Below are positions 33,950 through 43,433 of a stretch of DNA of 64,000 bases, piece by piece. The notes under the pieces were generated by a model. It made no database searches. It was given only the letters and a program-made list of their open reading frames with translations, and was not told where the DNA came from. Made by a program: the position numbers and the translations under genes. This stretch comes from JAHFUS01 sp035689115. GTDB lineage: Bacteria > Actinomycetota > Acidimicrobiia > Acidimicrobiales > GCA-2861595. The stretch lies in the NCBI GenBank assembly GCA_035689115.1, contig DASSMA010000035.1, positions 1 through 64,000 of the forward strand. The letters run 5' to 3'. Every line of letters begins with the position of its first letter. Positions within the stretch are counted from its first letter, which is position 1.

Positions 33950-34840
33950 TCAGTGAGCCTGGAGGACGGCGTCGTCGCGCAGGTCGGCGAACAGCGAGTC
34001 GGCGCCCGGGCCGACGAACACCACTGATGCAGGACCGACCTGGCCGAGGCGGGCGGGCAGCACCACGCTGCGGATGGCGGCGGGGTCGATGGTAAGGGCC
34101 AGACGGCCGAGTCGGTACAGGTCGAGGGGCGTCACGTTGCTCACCGACACGTGGCGGCCGAGCACGGCGAGGTAGTGGGCCACGCCGGTGGCTCCCGGGT
34201 GCTCGCCCCGGACCTTGGCCAGGGCGGCCAGGATCAGCAGGCCCTGGTGGTCGCTCCTGGTGAGGTCGCCGCCGTCGAGGTGGCGGTCGCGGGCGAAGGA
34301 CAGGGCGGCCGCCCCGCTCAGGTGGGCCGGCCCAGGGTTGAAATCGGCGCCCGAGAAGTGGTCGTGCATGGGCATCGGGACGTTCACGTCGAGGCCGCCG
34401 ACCTCGTCGACCAACTGCTGGAAGGGGTCGAAGCGCAGCCCGAGGACGAACGACACGTGGGCGCCGGTGAGCTGCTCGATGGTGCGGGCGGCCAGGTCGG
34501 GGCCGCCCAGGGCGTAGGCGTCGTTGATCTTGCTCTGGCCGTGGCCCGGGATGTTCACGTACGTGTCGCGGGGGATGTTGAGCATGCTGCCCGTGCCGGT
34601 GGACGGGTTCACGCCGATCAGGTGGATGGCGTCGGAGCGGTCGCCGTCGATGCCCGGGCGGCCGCCGTCGAGGCCCAGCGCCAGCATGAACACCGGCGTC
34701 CCGGGACGGGGGGAGAAGCTGCCGGCGTCGACCTTGTGGATCTCCACGGCCGGCGGGGCGGCCCGGCCCGGCGCGGCCAGCAGGGCGCCCGCGACGGCGG
34801 TGGCGAGCACCGCGGCGGCGACGAGGACGGCTCGTCTCAC
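33950..34840 (-). CDS. LytR-CpsA-Psr (LCP) family wall-polymer transferase
   Basis: A 296-residue membrane-anchored protein. An N-terminal helix (AVLVAAAVLATAVAGALLA) precedes the LCP domain: DAIHLIGVNPSTGTGSMLNIPRD is the phosphate-binding block, with KINDAYALGG and SGAAALSFARDRH later. LCP proteins attach teichoic-acid-like or arabinogalactan-like polymers to peptidoglycan. The GTG start overlaps the upstream lipoprotein stop by GTGA. A frameshifted membrane gene follows. Confidence 0.85.
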   Translation of the reverse strand: MRRAVLVAAAVLATAVAGALLAAPGRAAPPAVEIHKVDAGSFSPRPGTPVFMLALGLDGGRPGIDGDRSDAIHLIGVNPSTGTGSMLNIPRDTYVNIPGHGQSKINDAYALGGPDLAARTIEQLTGAHVSFVLGLRFDPFQQLVDEVGGLDVNVPMPMHDHFSGADFNPGPAHLSGAAALSFARDRHLDGGDLTRSDHQGLLILAALAKVRGEHPGATGVAHYLAVLGRHVSVSNVTPLDLYRLGRLALTIDPAAIRSVVLPARLGQVGPASVVFVGPGADSLFADLRDDAVLQAH

Positions 34841-35448
34841 CTGGGCCTCGTGTCGTGCTTGGCGGCCATGTCGAACGCGTCGATGCGCCAGCCCGACGCC
34901 GCGGGCACGAGGACGACCTCGCCGCTGCGGACCACGTCGACGGTTCCGCCGCCCGTGCGCACGGCGTGGGCGGTCTCGACCTGGGCGGTGACCAGCACCA
35001 CGTCGCCGGTCTGCGAGGTGAGGGCGGTGAGCTTGGCGTCGGCCTTCTGCTTGGTCACGGAGCCGCTGCCGGCGGTGCCGTCCTCGACCATCGACGCCCG
35101 CTGCTGGCCCGGTGGCGCCAGGGCCGCCTGCGCCTGGTCGGTGAACACCGCCTCGAGCCCGGTGGCCCGGCTGCCGGTGCGCAGGGGGCCCAGCACGGCG
35201 GCGTCCAGCCAGCGGTCGAGGGTGGTGGTGACGGCGGTGGTGACGGCGGCGGGGAAGGCGGGGGCCGGCGAGGCCATGGCCTGGACGTCGGTCCCGACCA
35301 CGGTGAAGCCGCCGGCCGCCGACGTGGAGGTGCTGCCGCTCGCGCTGGCGCCGCCCGCCGGGGTGCCCCCGCCGCCGGCCGAGCAGGCGCTCAGGAGCAG
35401 GGCGACGAGCGCGAGAGAGAAGAGATGCCGCCGAGAAAATCCCACCAC
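34837..35448 (-). CDS. Lipoprotein of unknown function
   Basis: A 203-residue lipoprotein with a signal peptide (RRHLFSLALVALLLSAC, lipobox LSAC near residue 22) and a Gly/Ser/Thr linker to about residue 45. The rest is a folded domain of about 150 residues with TLDRWLDAAVLGPL and GWRIDAFDM, resembling small membrane-proximal Mce- or NTF2-like folds, though no family is certain. It is coupled to the LCP gene by GTGA and lies 76 bases after leuS. Acting with the LCP protein at the surface is likely. Confidence 0.65.
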   Translation of the reverse strand: MVGFSRRHLFSLALVALLLSACSAGGGGTPAGGASASGSTSTSAAGGFTVVGTDVQAMASPAPAFPAAVTTAVTTTLDRWLDAAVLGPLRTGSRATGLEAVFTDQAQAALAPPGQQRASMVEDGTAGSGSVTKQKADAKLTALTSQTGDVVLVTAQVETAHAVRTGGGTVDVVRSGEVVLVPAASGWRIDAFDMAAKHDTRPR

Positions 35449-35524
35449 TTACGCGTCATCGTAGGGCTTCTCCGGCGTCATTCATAGGCGGGGGCGGTCT
35501 GAGCGACCCGGCAAAACCGACGAA

Positions 35525-37942
<2,418 letters not shown>

Positions 37943-37987
37943 ACCGGGATGCTACGTGGGGTGGCTGTCACAGGGCCGCGACAGTCT

Positions 37988-38003
37988 CCGAACATGTGTT
38001 CGG
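37988..38003. promoter_or_regulatory. LexA-like (SOS) box
   Basis: CCGAACATGTGTTCGG has 7-base perfect arms (CCGAACA and TGTTCGG) around TG. It fits the actinobacterial LexA consensus CGAAC-n4-GTTCG. It stands between divergent leuS and tRNA-Ala, upstream of the endonuclease-like genes. Binding is not shown; the class's own LexA consensus was not checked. Confidence 0.45.
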
Positions 38004-38040
38004 TTTGCGAGGAATGGGAGCGGAGGCCCGGCGACCTGGC

Positions 38041-38049
38041 TGCTATCGT
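38041..38049 (+). promoter_or_regulatory. Extended -10 promoter element for tRNA-Ala
   Basis: TGCTATCGT is an extended -10 (TGn-TATCGT) placed 10 bases before the first base of the tRNA. No convincing -35 is seen. Confidence 0.4.
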
Positions 38050-38059
38050 GCCCAGCCTC

Positions 38060-38133
38060 GGGCCTGTAGCTCAGCCTGGCAGAGCGCCTGCATGGCATGC
38101 AGGAAGTCCGGGGTTCAAGTCCCCGCAGGTCCA
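38060..38133 (+). tRNA. tRNA-Ala (anticodon GGC)
   Basis: A complete 74-base cloverleaf. The acceptor stem GGGCCTG pairs with CAGGTCC (one G-T pair), followed by discriminator A. The D-arm is GCTC/GAGC and the anticodon arm is CCTGC-ATGGCAT-GCAGG, giving anticodon GGC for alanine codons GCC/GCU. The T-arm is CCGGGGTTCAAGTCCCCG-like. CCA is not encoded. Confidence 0.95.
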
Positions 38134-38143
38134 CTTCGACAGA

Positions 38144-38611
38144 ATTGACGGATTTACGCTGGCAGGCTCCGTCGCCGGTGAAGGCTGCTTCTGCATGACG
38201 CCGAAGAAGCCGGCCTATGCCGATGGGTCGTCACGACTGGCGTTCCGCTTCGAGGTAAAGGTCGCATCGCGGGACCGGCCGCTCCCCGAAGCACTCCGGG
38301 ACTTCCTCGGCTACGGCTCGATCCTCGCTCAGCCATCGCGGCGGCCCGGCTGGCAACCGACCAGCGCCTTTTCGGTCAAGAGCCTCCGCGCCCACCGCGC
38401 TGCCACCATTCCCTTCGCCGAGCAGTACCTGCTCCCCTGTGCCAAGCGGCGCCAATTCGAGGCGTGGCGCGATGCCATGAACGCCCACGAGTTGGAGCAT
38501 CCCTCGCGATGGGGGAAAGGGGCTTCCCCGTGTTCGATACCCGGCTGCGAACGGCCGGTCCGGGGCCGCCGACTCTGCCGTTCGCATTACTACCGTGAGA
38601 CCGGCTACTGA
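38144..38611 (+). CDS. LAGLIDADG-type homing-endonuclease-like protein 1
   Basis: A protein of about 155 residues directly after the tRNA-Ala. It carries one LAGLIDADG-like motif, LAGSVAGEGCF, with the catalytic acid as Glu, and then a core ending in FEAWRDAMNAHE. The C-terminus is a zinc-finger-like PCSIPGCERPV...LCRSHYY (C, C, then CxxH). No ATG/GTG/TTG lies in frame between the tRNA end and the motif: ATT 38144 is the first candidate. Otherwise the reading frame is open through the tRNA back to ATG 37994. It is a tandem paralogue of the next gene. Single-motif proteins of this kind usually act as dimers. Confidence 0.6.
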   Translation: MDGFTLAGSVAGEGCFCMTPKKPAYADGSSRLAFRFEVKVASRDRPLPEALRDFLGYGSILAQPSRRPGWQPTSAFSVKSLRAHRAATIPFAEQYLLPCAKRRQFEAWRDAMNAHELEHPSRWGKGASPCSIPGCERPVRGRRLCRSHYYRETGY

Positions 38612-39047
38612 GCCGGCGCGTTTCCTCCCTGGCTTCATCGCCGCCGAGGGGTGCTTCACTCGCGCCCGCGCCGACCCCGGCCACCACGCCTTCTCCGTCG
38701 GCCTCGGCGCCGTCGACGCCGGTTCCATTGAGTTCCTCCTCGCCTTCCTCGGCGTGGGGTTCGTCAGCCGCAGCGCCCGACGGGCCGCGCACTACGACGA
38801 CGAGATCACATTCCAGGTTCGCAAGCTCGCCCACCTCGTCGGCGTGGTCGTGCCGTTCATGGACGCCCACCTCCCTCCCTCGCACAAGCGCACCCAGTAC
38901 GAGGCGTGGCGTGCCGACCTGCTCGACTACTGGGAGCACCGGGCGAGACGCCGGCGGCCGTGCTCGGTCGAGGCGGGCGACCGGCGCCGCAGGCGCACGG
39001 GCTGTGCCGGCGCCACCTCTACCAGCGCCAGCGGGTCTAGCGGGTGA
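38595..39047 (+). CDS. LAGLIDADG-type homing-endonuclease-like protein 2, C-terminus degraded
   Basis: A 150-residue protein starting at GTG 38595, overlapping the previous ORF by 17 bases. The motif is LPGFIAAEGCF, with the catalytic Glu kept. SHKRTQYEAWRADLLDYWEH matches AKRRQFEAWRDAMNAHELEH of protein 1, and PCSVEAGDRR aligns with PCSIPGCERP, but the second Cys is Gly. After about 38990 the matching finger end (GLCRRHLYQRQRV) is in another frame, ending at TAG 39038-39040, so the C-terminus appears frameshifted. The ORF overlaps convergent rsfS by 11 bases. Confidence 0.6.
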   Translation: MRPATEPARFLPGFIAAEGCFTRARADPGHHAFSVGLGAVDAGSIEFLLAFLGVGFVSRSARRAAHYDDEITFQVRKLAHLVGVVVPFMDAHLPPSHKRTQYEAWRADLLDYWEHRARRRRPCSVEAGDRRRRRTGCAGATSTSASGSSG

Positions 39048-39423
39048 CCGCCGCCGGCTCCTCCTCGTCCCACTCCACCCGGGGGGCGTCGGACCACAGG
39101 CGCTCCAGGTCGTAGTAGCGGCGCACCTCGTCGAGGAACACGTGCACCACGAAGTCGCCGTAGTCGAGCAGCACCCAGCGGGCGTCGTCGAGGCCCTCGA
39201 TCCGCAGCGGCTTGGGGCCGCACTCGGCCGCCACCCTGGCCTCGACCTCCTCGGCGATGGTGCGCACCTGCCGGGGGTTGGTGCCGCTGGTGATCACGAA
39301 GGCGTCGGTGATGGCCAGGACGTGGCCCACCTCCAGGATCACCGGATCGTCGCCCTTCTTGGCCGCCGCCGCCCGGGCTGCCACCACGGTCTGCCGGCGG
39401 ATGTCCCCCGCTGTGCTCCTCAC
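39037..39423 (-). CDS. rsfS: Ribosomal silencing factor RsfS
   Basis: A 128-residue protein with the RsfS/DUF143 core: AAAKKGDDPVILEV, LAITDAFVITSGTNPRQV, DDARWVLLDYGDFVVHVFLDE and YYDLERLWSDAP. It binds L14 and blocks subunit joining when nutrients are low. GTG 39423 overlaps the stop of the upstream LytR_C gene by GTGA. nadD is two genes upstream, the usual order for this family. Confidence 0.95.
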   Translation of the reverse strand: MRSTAGDIRRQTVVAARAAAAKKGDDPVILEVGHVLAITDAFVITSGTNPRQVRTIAEEVEARVAAECGPKPLRIEGLDDARWVLLDYGDFVVHVFLDEVRRYYDLERLWSDAPRVEWDEEEPAAVTR

Positions 39424-40643
39424 CCGGCGTTGAAGTCCTTTCCGACCACCACGGTCACGTCCACCACGTCGTTGGGGTTGCGGCTCAGCACCAGCGTCCC
39501 CACGCCCAGCGCCTGCTGCACCCGCTGAGCCATCGCCTGCTTCGCCCTGTCGTAGTACACGACCTGGGTCTCCGCGTGGTTGAAACTGTCGGCGTTCCCG
39601 CTGACGGTCACCACGAAACCGGGTCCGAGCTTACGCTGCACCGCCTCGGCCAGGCCGATGGTGCCGGTGCCGTTGAGGAGCTGCACCCGCGGCCGGCCGG
39701 CGGCGGCCGTCGCCGTCGGGAACGCCGACGCCACCAGCCGGGCCAGCTCGTCGGCTTGGACCTTGTAGAGCTCGTCCTCGTCCGAGCCGGTGCCCACCGA
39801 CTCCACGGGCAGCACGCGCGTGCGGACGTCGCCGCCGGCCAGGGCGTCGAACGCCTTGGCCAGGGCGACGGGCTGGGTGGGGGCGGCGTCGGGCCGCTTG
39901 CGCACCGCCGCCATCCACGCGTCGAGGAACCCCTGGACGCGCGCCATGCGGGCCAGCTCGGTGCCCCGGCCCTTGGCGGCGAGGTAGGCGCCCGCCTCCT
40001 TGGGCTGGATGAGGCGCGGGCCGGCCTCGTACAGCACCTGCACCCGGCCGCTGGCGTCGACCTGCTCGACCCGCTCGGGGACGTTGACGGAGAGGGGGCC
40101 GACGGGGCCGAGCATGGTGGCCAGCGTCTGGTCGTCGAGCACCACGGTGCCGGCCATCCCCACGCCGAGGAGGTTCTCGATCGTGGCCTGGAGGCGCGTC
40201 GCACCGCCCACCTGGAGGGCCTTCGACACCGGTTCGAGCCCGAGCGACACGACCTCGGTGAGGGTTCCCGAGGGGATCAGGACGGCCGAGCCGCCCGGCG
40301 AGCGACCGGGCGCCAGCACGAACAGCGAGGTGGCGTTCCCCTCCGGGTCGCGCATCGCGACCAGGACGGGCGCCACGGCCGTCCCCGACCCGCCCGCCGC
40401 CCCGCCCTTCTTGGTGCCTCCCGACGTGTCGCCGCCCTGGCCGATCAGGAAGGCCACCGCTCCGAGCACCACGACGACGACGGCGGCCACCGCCGCCATG
40501 CGCTGGCGCCGGCGACGGCGCCGGGCCCGGCGCTTCTGGGCGCGCGTACCGCCCCGCGTGCGCTCCGGGAGCGGGATGGCCTGGAAGTCGAAGGGGTCCT
40601 CGGGACCGGCAGGCATGGCCGTGTCGGTTCCGCTCTCCCTCAT
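39420..40643 (-). CDS. LCP/LytR_C family membrane protein
   Basis: A 407-residue protein. A Pro-rich, then very basic (RRARRRRRRQR) N-terminus precedes one helix (VAAVVVVVLGAVAFLIG). The LCP-like domain (VLIPSGTLTEVVSLGL, DDQTLATMLGPVGPLSVNVPE) is followed by a LytR_C domain (VQLLNGTGTIGLAEAVQRKL ... VVVGKDF). The LCP part lacks the clear arginine-rich phosphate-binding block, so catalysis is uncertain. AGGAGG lies immediately before ATG 40643, too close for a normal ribosome binding site; ATG 40616 may be the real start. It links rsfS and nadD in one transcript. Confidence 0.78.
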   Translation of the reverse strand: MRESGTDTAMPAGPEDPFDFQAIPLPERTRGGTRAQKRRARRRRRRQRMAAVAAVVVVVLGAVAFLIGQGGDTSGGTKKGGAAGGSGTAVAPVLVAMRDPEGNATSLFVLAPGRSPGGSAVLIPSGTLTEVVSLGLEPVSKALQVGGATRLQATIENLLGVGMAGTVVLDDQTLATMLGPVGPLSVNVPERVEQVDASGRVQVLYEAGPRLIQPKEAGAYLAAKGRGTELARMARVQGFLDAWMAAVRKRPDAAPTQPVALAKAFDALAGGDVRTRVLPVESVGTGSDEDELYKVQADELARLVASAFPTATAAAGRPRVQLLNGTGTIGLAEAVQRKLGPGFVVTVSGNADSFNHAETQVVYYDRAKQAMAQRVQQALGVGTLVLSRNPNDVVDVTVVVGKDFNAG

Positions 40644-40647
40644 CCTC

Positions 40648-41226
40648 CTATCCAGCGTACAGACCTCGGCGCCGAATCTCGCGCACCGCCGCCGCCGGCA
40701 CGAGGGCGTCGATCGGGCGGCCGGCGGCCACGCGGGCCCTCAGATCGGTGCTGGAGACGTCGAGGGCGGGCACGGCGACGGTCACCGAGCGCCACGGTTG
40801 CGGCGGTGTGGCGCCGGGCGCGCCGGGCCGGCGGACCACCACCACGGTGACGGCGGACTGGAGCTCCCCGACCCGCTTCCACGTGGGCAGGTCGGGAACC
40901 ACGTCGGAGCCGACGACCAGGAACAGCTCGGCACCGGGGTGCCTGCCGGCCAGTTCGGCGACGGTGTCGGCCGTGTACGACGGCCCACCCCGGTCGACCT
41001 CGAGGGCGCTCGCCTCCAGCCCCTCGATCCCGTCCACCGCCGCCGCCACCACCGCCAGCCGGTCGACGGCCGGGGTGATCGCGCGGCTCCCGGCCTTCTG
41101 CCACGGCAGGTTGGCCACCACGAGCAGCATCGTGTCCAGGGCCAGCTCGTGGCGAACCTCGACGGCGGCCGCCAGGTGGCCGACGTGCACGGGATCGAAG
41201 GTGCCGCCGAGGATGCCGATGCGCAC
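40648..41226 (-). CDS. nadD: Nicotinate-nucleotide adenylyltransferase
   Basis: A 192-residue nucleotidyltransferase from GTG 41226 (VRIGILGGTFDPVHVGHL). GTFDPVHVGH is the T/HxGH motif; ANLPWQKAG, RGGPSYTADT, LVVGSDVVPDLPTWK and DVSSTDLRARV complete the family signature. It converts nicotinate mononucleotide to its adenine dinucleotide in NAD synthesis. It precedes the LytR_C and rsfS genes by 4 bases and is divergent from the serine hydrolase gene. Confidence 0.95.
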   Translation of the reverse strand: MRIGILGGTFDPVHVGHLAAAVEVRHELALDTMLLVVANLPWQKAGSRAITPAVDRLAVVAAAVDGIEGLEASALEVDRGGPSYTADTVAELAGRHPGAELFLVVGSDVVPDLPTWKRVGELQSAVTVVVVRRPGAPGATPPQPWRSVTVAVPALDVSSTDLRARVAAGRPIDALVPAAAVREIRRRGLYAG

Positions 41227-41260
41227 GCGCAGAGCGTAGGGACCGGCGCTACCGTCCGGC

Positions 41261-42397
41261 GTGCCCGACGCTCGGCTCCCCGACGGCGTGGACGGCTGGT
41301 GCGACGCCCGTTTCGCCGGGGTGGCGGACGCCCTCGGCGAGCAGCTGACCGCCGGCGTCCACCACGCCGTGGCCGTCGCCGTCCGCCACCGGGGCCGCCC
41401 CGTGGTGGACCTGTGGGCCGGCGGCTTCGCCGAGGACACCATCGTCGTGTGCTTCTCGGCGACCAAGGGGCCGGTGGCGACGGCCGTCCACATGGCGCTG
41501 GAGCGGGCGGGCGTCGGCTACGACACCCCGGTGGCGGCCGTGTGGCCCGAGTTCGGCGCCAACGGCAAGGAGGCCGTCACCATCCGCCAGCTCCTGTGCC
41601 ACGAGGCGGGCATCCCGCAGATCCGGGGCGAGGTGGCCGGCGTGGAGGCGATGGCCGACTGGGAGGCCATGGTGGCCACCGTCGAGCGCCTGGCGCCGCT
41701 CTGGGAGCCGGGGACGGCCGCCGGCTACCACGCCCTGACGTGGGGGTGGCTGGCCGGCGAGCTGCTGCACCGCGTCGACGGCCGCCGGCCGGAGCGCTTC
41801 CTCGCCGAGGAAGTCGCCGGTCCCCTCGGCCTCGACGGCTGCTTCCTCGGCACCCCGGACCACCAGGCCGGACGCCTGGCGCCCGTGGCCTGGGACGCCA
41901 AGTACCTCACGATGCCCCACCTCGACCAGCTGCTCCCGGCCGACTCGGTCACCCTTCGGGCCGTCGACCCGGGCGGCGACATGGTGGACTTCGTCAACAG
42001 CGAGCGGGGCCGGGCCGCCGTGGTGCCCGCCATCACCGGGGCCTTCACCGCCCGGTCGCTCGCCACGATCTACGCCGCCCTCGAGCAGGGCGGCACCCTC
42101 GACGGCGTGCGGCTGCTCTCGCCCGAGACGGTGGCGGCGGCCACGGCCGTGCAGAACGACCGGCCCGACATGGTGCTGTTCTTCCCCGTGCGCTGGCGTC
42201 TCGGGTTCATGAGCGTCCGGGCCGCCGGCGCCGACGCCTACGGCCACGCCGGCCTGGGCGGCTCCATCGGCATGGCGGACCCGGCCACCGGGTTGGCCGT
42301 CGCCGTCGCCCTCGACCGCCTGGAACTGGACCTGCTGGGAGACAACCGCTCGGCCGGCATCATCCAGGCCGCCACCGCCGCCGCCAACGCCCTGTGA
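41261..42397 (+). CDS. Beta-lactamase-related serine hydrolase
   Basis: A 378-residue protein of the class C beta-lactamase/DD-peptidase fold without a signal peptide. The SxxK motif is SATKG. The Tyr motif is GYHALT, with Ala in place of the usual Asn of YxN, and the third box is HAGLGGS. The start is GTG 41261. It is likely a cytoplasmic esterase or amidase. It lies divergent from nadD and ends at the second copy of the repeated palindrome. Confidence 0.8.
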   Translation: MPDARLPDGVDGWCDARFAGVADALGEQLTAGVHHAVAVAVRHRGRPVVDLWAGGFAEDTIVVCFSATKGPVATAVHMALERAGVGYDTPVAAVWPEFGANGKEAVTIRQLLCHEAGIPQIRGEVAGVEAMADWEAMVATVERLAPLWEPGTAAGYHALTWGWLAGELLHRVDGRRPERFLAEEVAGPLGLDGCFLGTPDHQAGRLAPVAWDAKYLTMPHLDQLLPADSVTLRAVDPGGDMVDFVNSERGRAAVVPAITGAFTARSLATIYAALEQGGTLDGVRLLSPETVAAATAVQNDRPDMVLFFPVRWRLGFMSVRAAGADAYGHAGLGGSIGMADPATGLAVAVALDRLELDLLGDNRSAGIIQAATAAANAL

Positions 42398-42409
42398 ACC
42401 CCCCGTTGA

Positions 42410-42450
42410 TGTCGCCGGAACGACACGGTCGGCGCGCCGTTCCGGCGACA
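42410..42450. repeat. Repeated palindrome, copy 2 (probable bidirectional terminator)
   Basis: TGTCGCCGGAACG pairs perfectly with CGTTCCGGCGACA around a 15-base loop, between the convergent ends of the serine hydrolase and oxidoreductase genes. The 18-base GTCGCCGGAACGACACGG is identical to copy 1 at 7717. Confidence 0.75.
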
Positions 42451-42487
42451 CGATCGCGGCCGCCGCCGCCCAGCGTGCCGTGGCCCC

Positions 42488-43375
42488 CTACCGGCCCGCC
42501 AGCCGGGCGATGACGGGGGCGAAGGCCTCGGCCGAGGCGGCGGGGACGCACCAGTAGCTGAAGCCGAACAGCTCGCGCCGGCGCTCCAGCGTCTCGCAGA
42601 GCTGGTCGACGGAGCCGACGAGGGCCATGGGGACGTCGAGCGCCTCCTCGGGGGTGATGTCCAGCCCCGGCGCCATCGCCTCGGCCATCGCCCGCGGGTC
42701 GGCGCCCACCATGCAGACGGCCGTGTTGCAGTGGAGCTCCAGGGCGCCGAAGCGCTCGCCCGCCTGCTCCCGCACCCACTCCACCCGCTCCCGGAACGGC
42801 CCGGCCAGGGCGGCGCGGGCCGCCTCGGGGCCCCACGCCCCGGCGGCGAGGGTGGTGTTGAAGCCCACGATGTCGGCCTCCCGGGCGGCCAGCGCCAGCA
42901 CCCGCCGGCCGCCGCCGGCCACGAGCACCGGCGGGTGGGGCCGCTGGGCGGGCGGGGGCAGCCCGTCGGCCCACCGCGCCTTGAGGAGCGGCACGGCCGC
43001 CTCCAGGCGGGCGACGCGGGCGGCCGGCGGGTCGAACGCCAGGCCCAACGTCTCGTAGTCGCCCGGCTGCCACCCGGCGCCCATCCCGACCTCCAGGCGA
43101 CCCTCCGACAGCACGTCGAGCGTGGCCAGCTCCTTGGCCAGCACGGCCGGGTGGCGGAAGTCGTTGGCCAGCACCATGGTGCCGAGCCGGATGGTGGTGG
43201 TGGCGGCCGCAGCCGCGGCGAGGGCGACCAACGGGGCCCACTGGTCGTCGGGGTGGTCGGGCATCACGAGCGTGTCGTAGCCGAGGTCCTCCATCGCCCG
43301 GGCCTGGGCGCGCCAGGCGCCGGCGCCCGCCGCCGACCGCACCTTCACCCCGAACCGGAACGCCCGCCGCCTCAT
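42488..43375 (-). CDS. LLM-class F420-dependent oxidoreductase
   Basis: A 295-residue luciferase-like monooxygenase-fold protein starting MRRRAFRFGVKV. AMEDLGYDTLVMPDH, LGTMVLANDFRHPAVLAKELATLDVLS and GMGAGWQPGDYETLGL are typical of the TIGR03621-type F420 family. In actinobacteria these use coenzyme F420, though the substrate is open. The Shine-Dalgarno GGGAG lies inside a perfect 24-bp palindrome just before the ATG. Confidence 0.8.
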   Translation of the reverse strand: MRRRAFRFGVKVRSAAGAGAWRAQARAMEDLGYDTLVMPDHPDDQWAPLVALAAAAAATTTIRLGTMVLANDFRHPAVLAKELATLDVLSEGRLEVGMGAGWQPGDYETLGLAFDPPAARVARLEAAVPLLKARWADGLPPPAQRPHPPVLVAGGGRRVLALAAREADIVGFNTTLAAGAWGPEAARAALAGPFRERVEWVREQAGERFGALELHCNTAVCMVGADPRAMAEAMAPGLDITPEEALDVPMALVGSVDQLCETLERRRELFGFSYWCVPAASAEAFAPVIARLAGR

Positions 43376-43376
43376 C

Positions 43377-43400
43377 GCTCCCGACCCTAGGGTCGGGAGC
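43377..43400. promoter_or_regulatory. Perfect 24-bp palindrome between divergent genes
   Basis: A perfect palindrome whose left half reads GCTCCCGACCCT and whose centre is CTAG. It stands one base before the oxidoreductase ATG and 33 bases before the DAHP synthase start. Read on the minus strand, its last bases GGGAGC are the ribosome binding site, so the RNA hairpin would hide it. It may also be an operator. Confidence 0.6.
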
Positions 43401-43433
43401 GGGTTGTCGGCAGCCTTCCCGTAGGCTGTGGGC

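Noticed and set aside
37994..38611. A single long gene running from ATG 37994 through tRNA-Ala into the endonuclease ORF
   Set aside because: The tRNA is complete and canonical, and the peptide encoded across it shows no domain; the open frame is probably chance in GC-rich DNA.
38060..39047. Integrative element with tRNA attachment site
   Set aside because: No integrase is present and the tRNA 3' end is not repeated downstream; a homing-type insert fits better.
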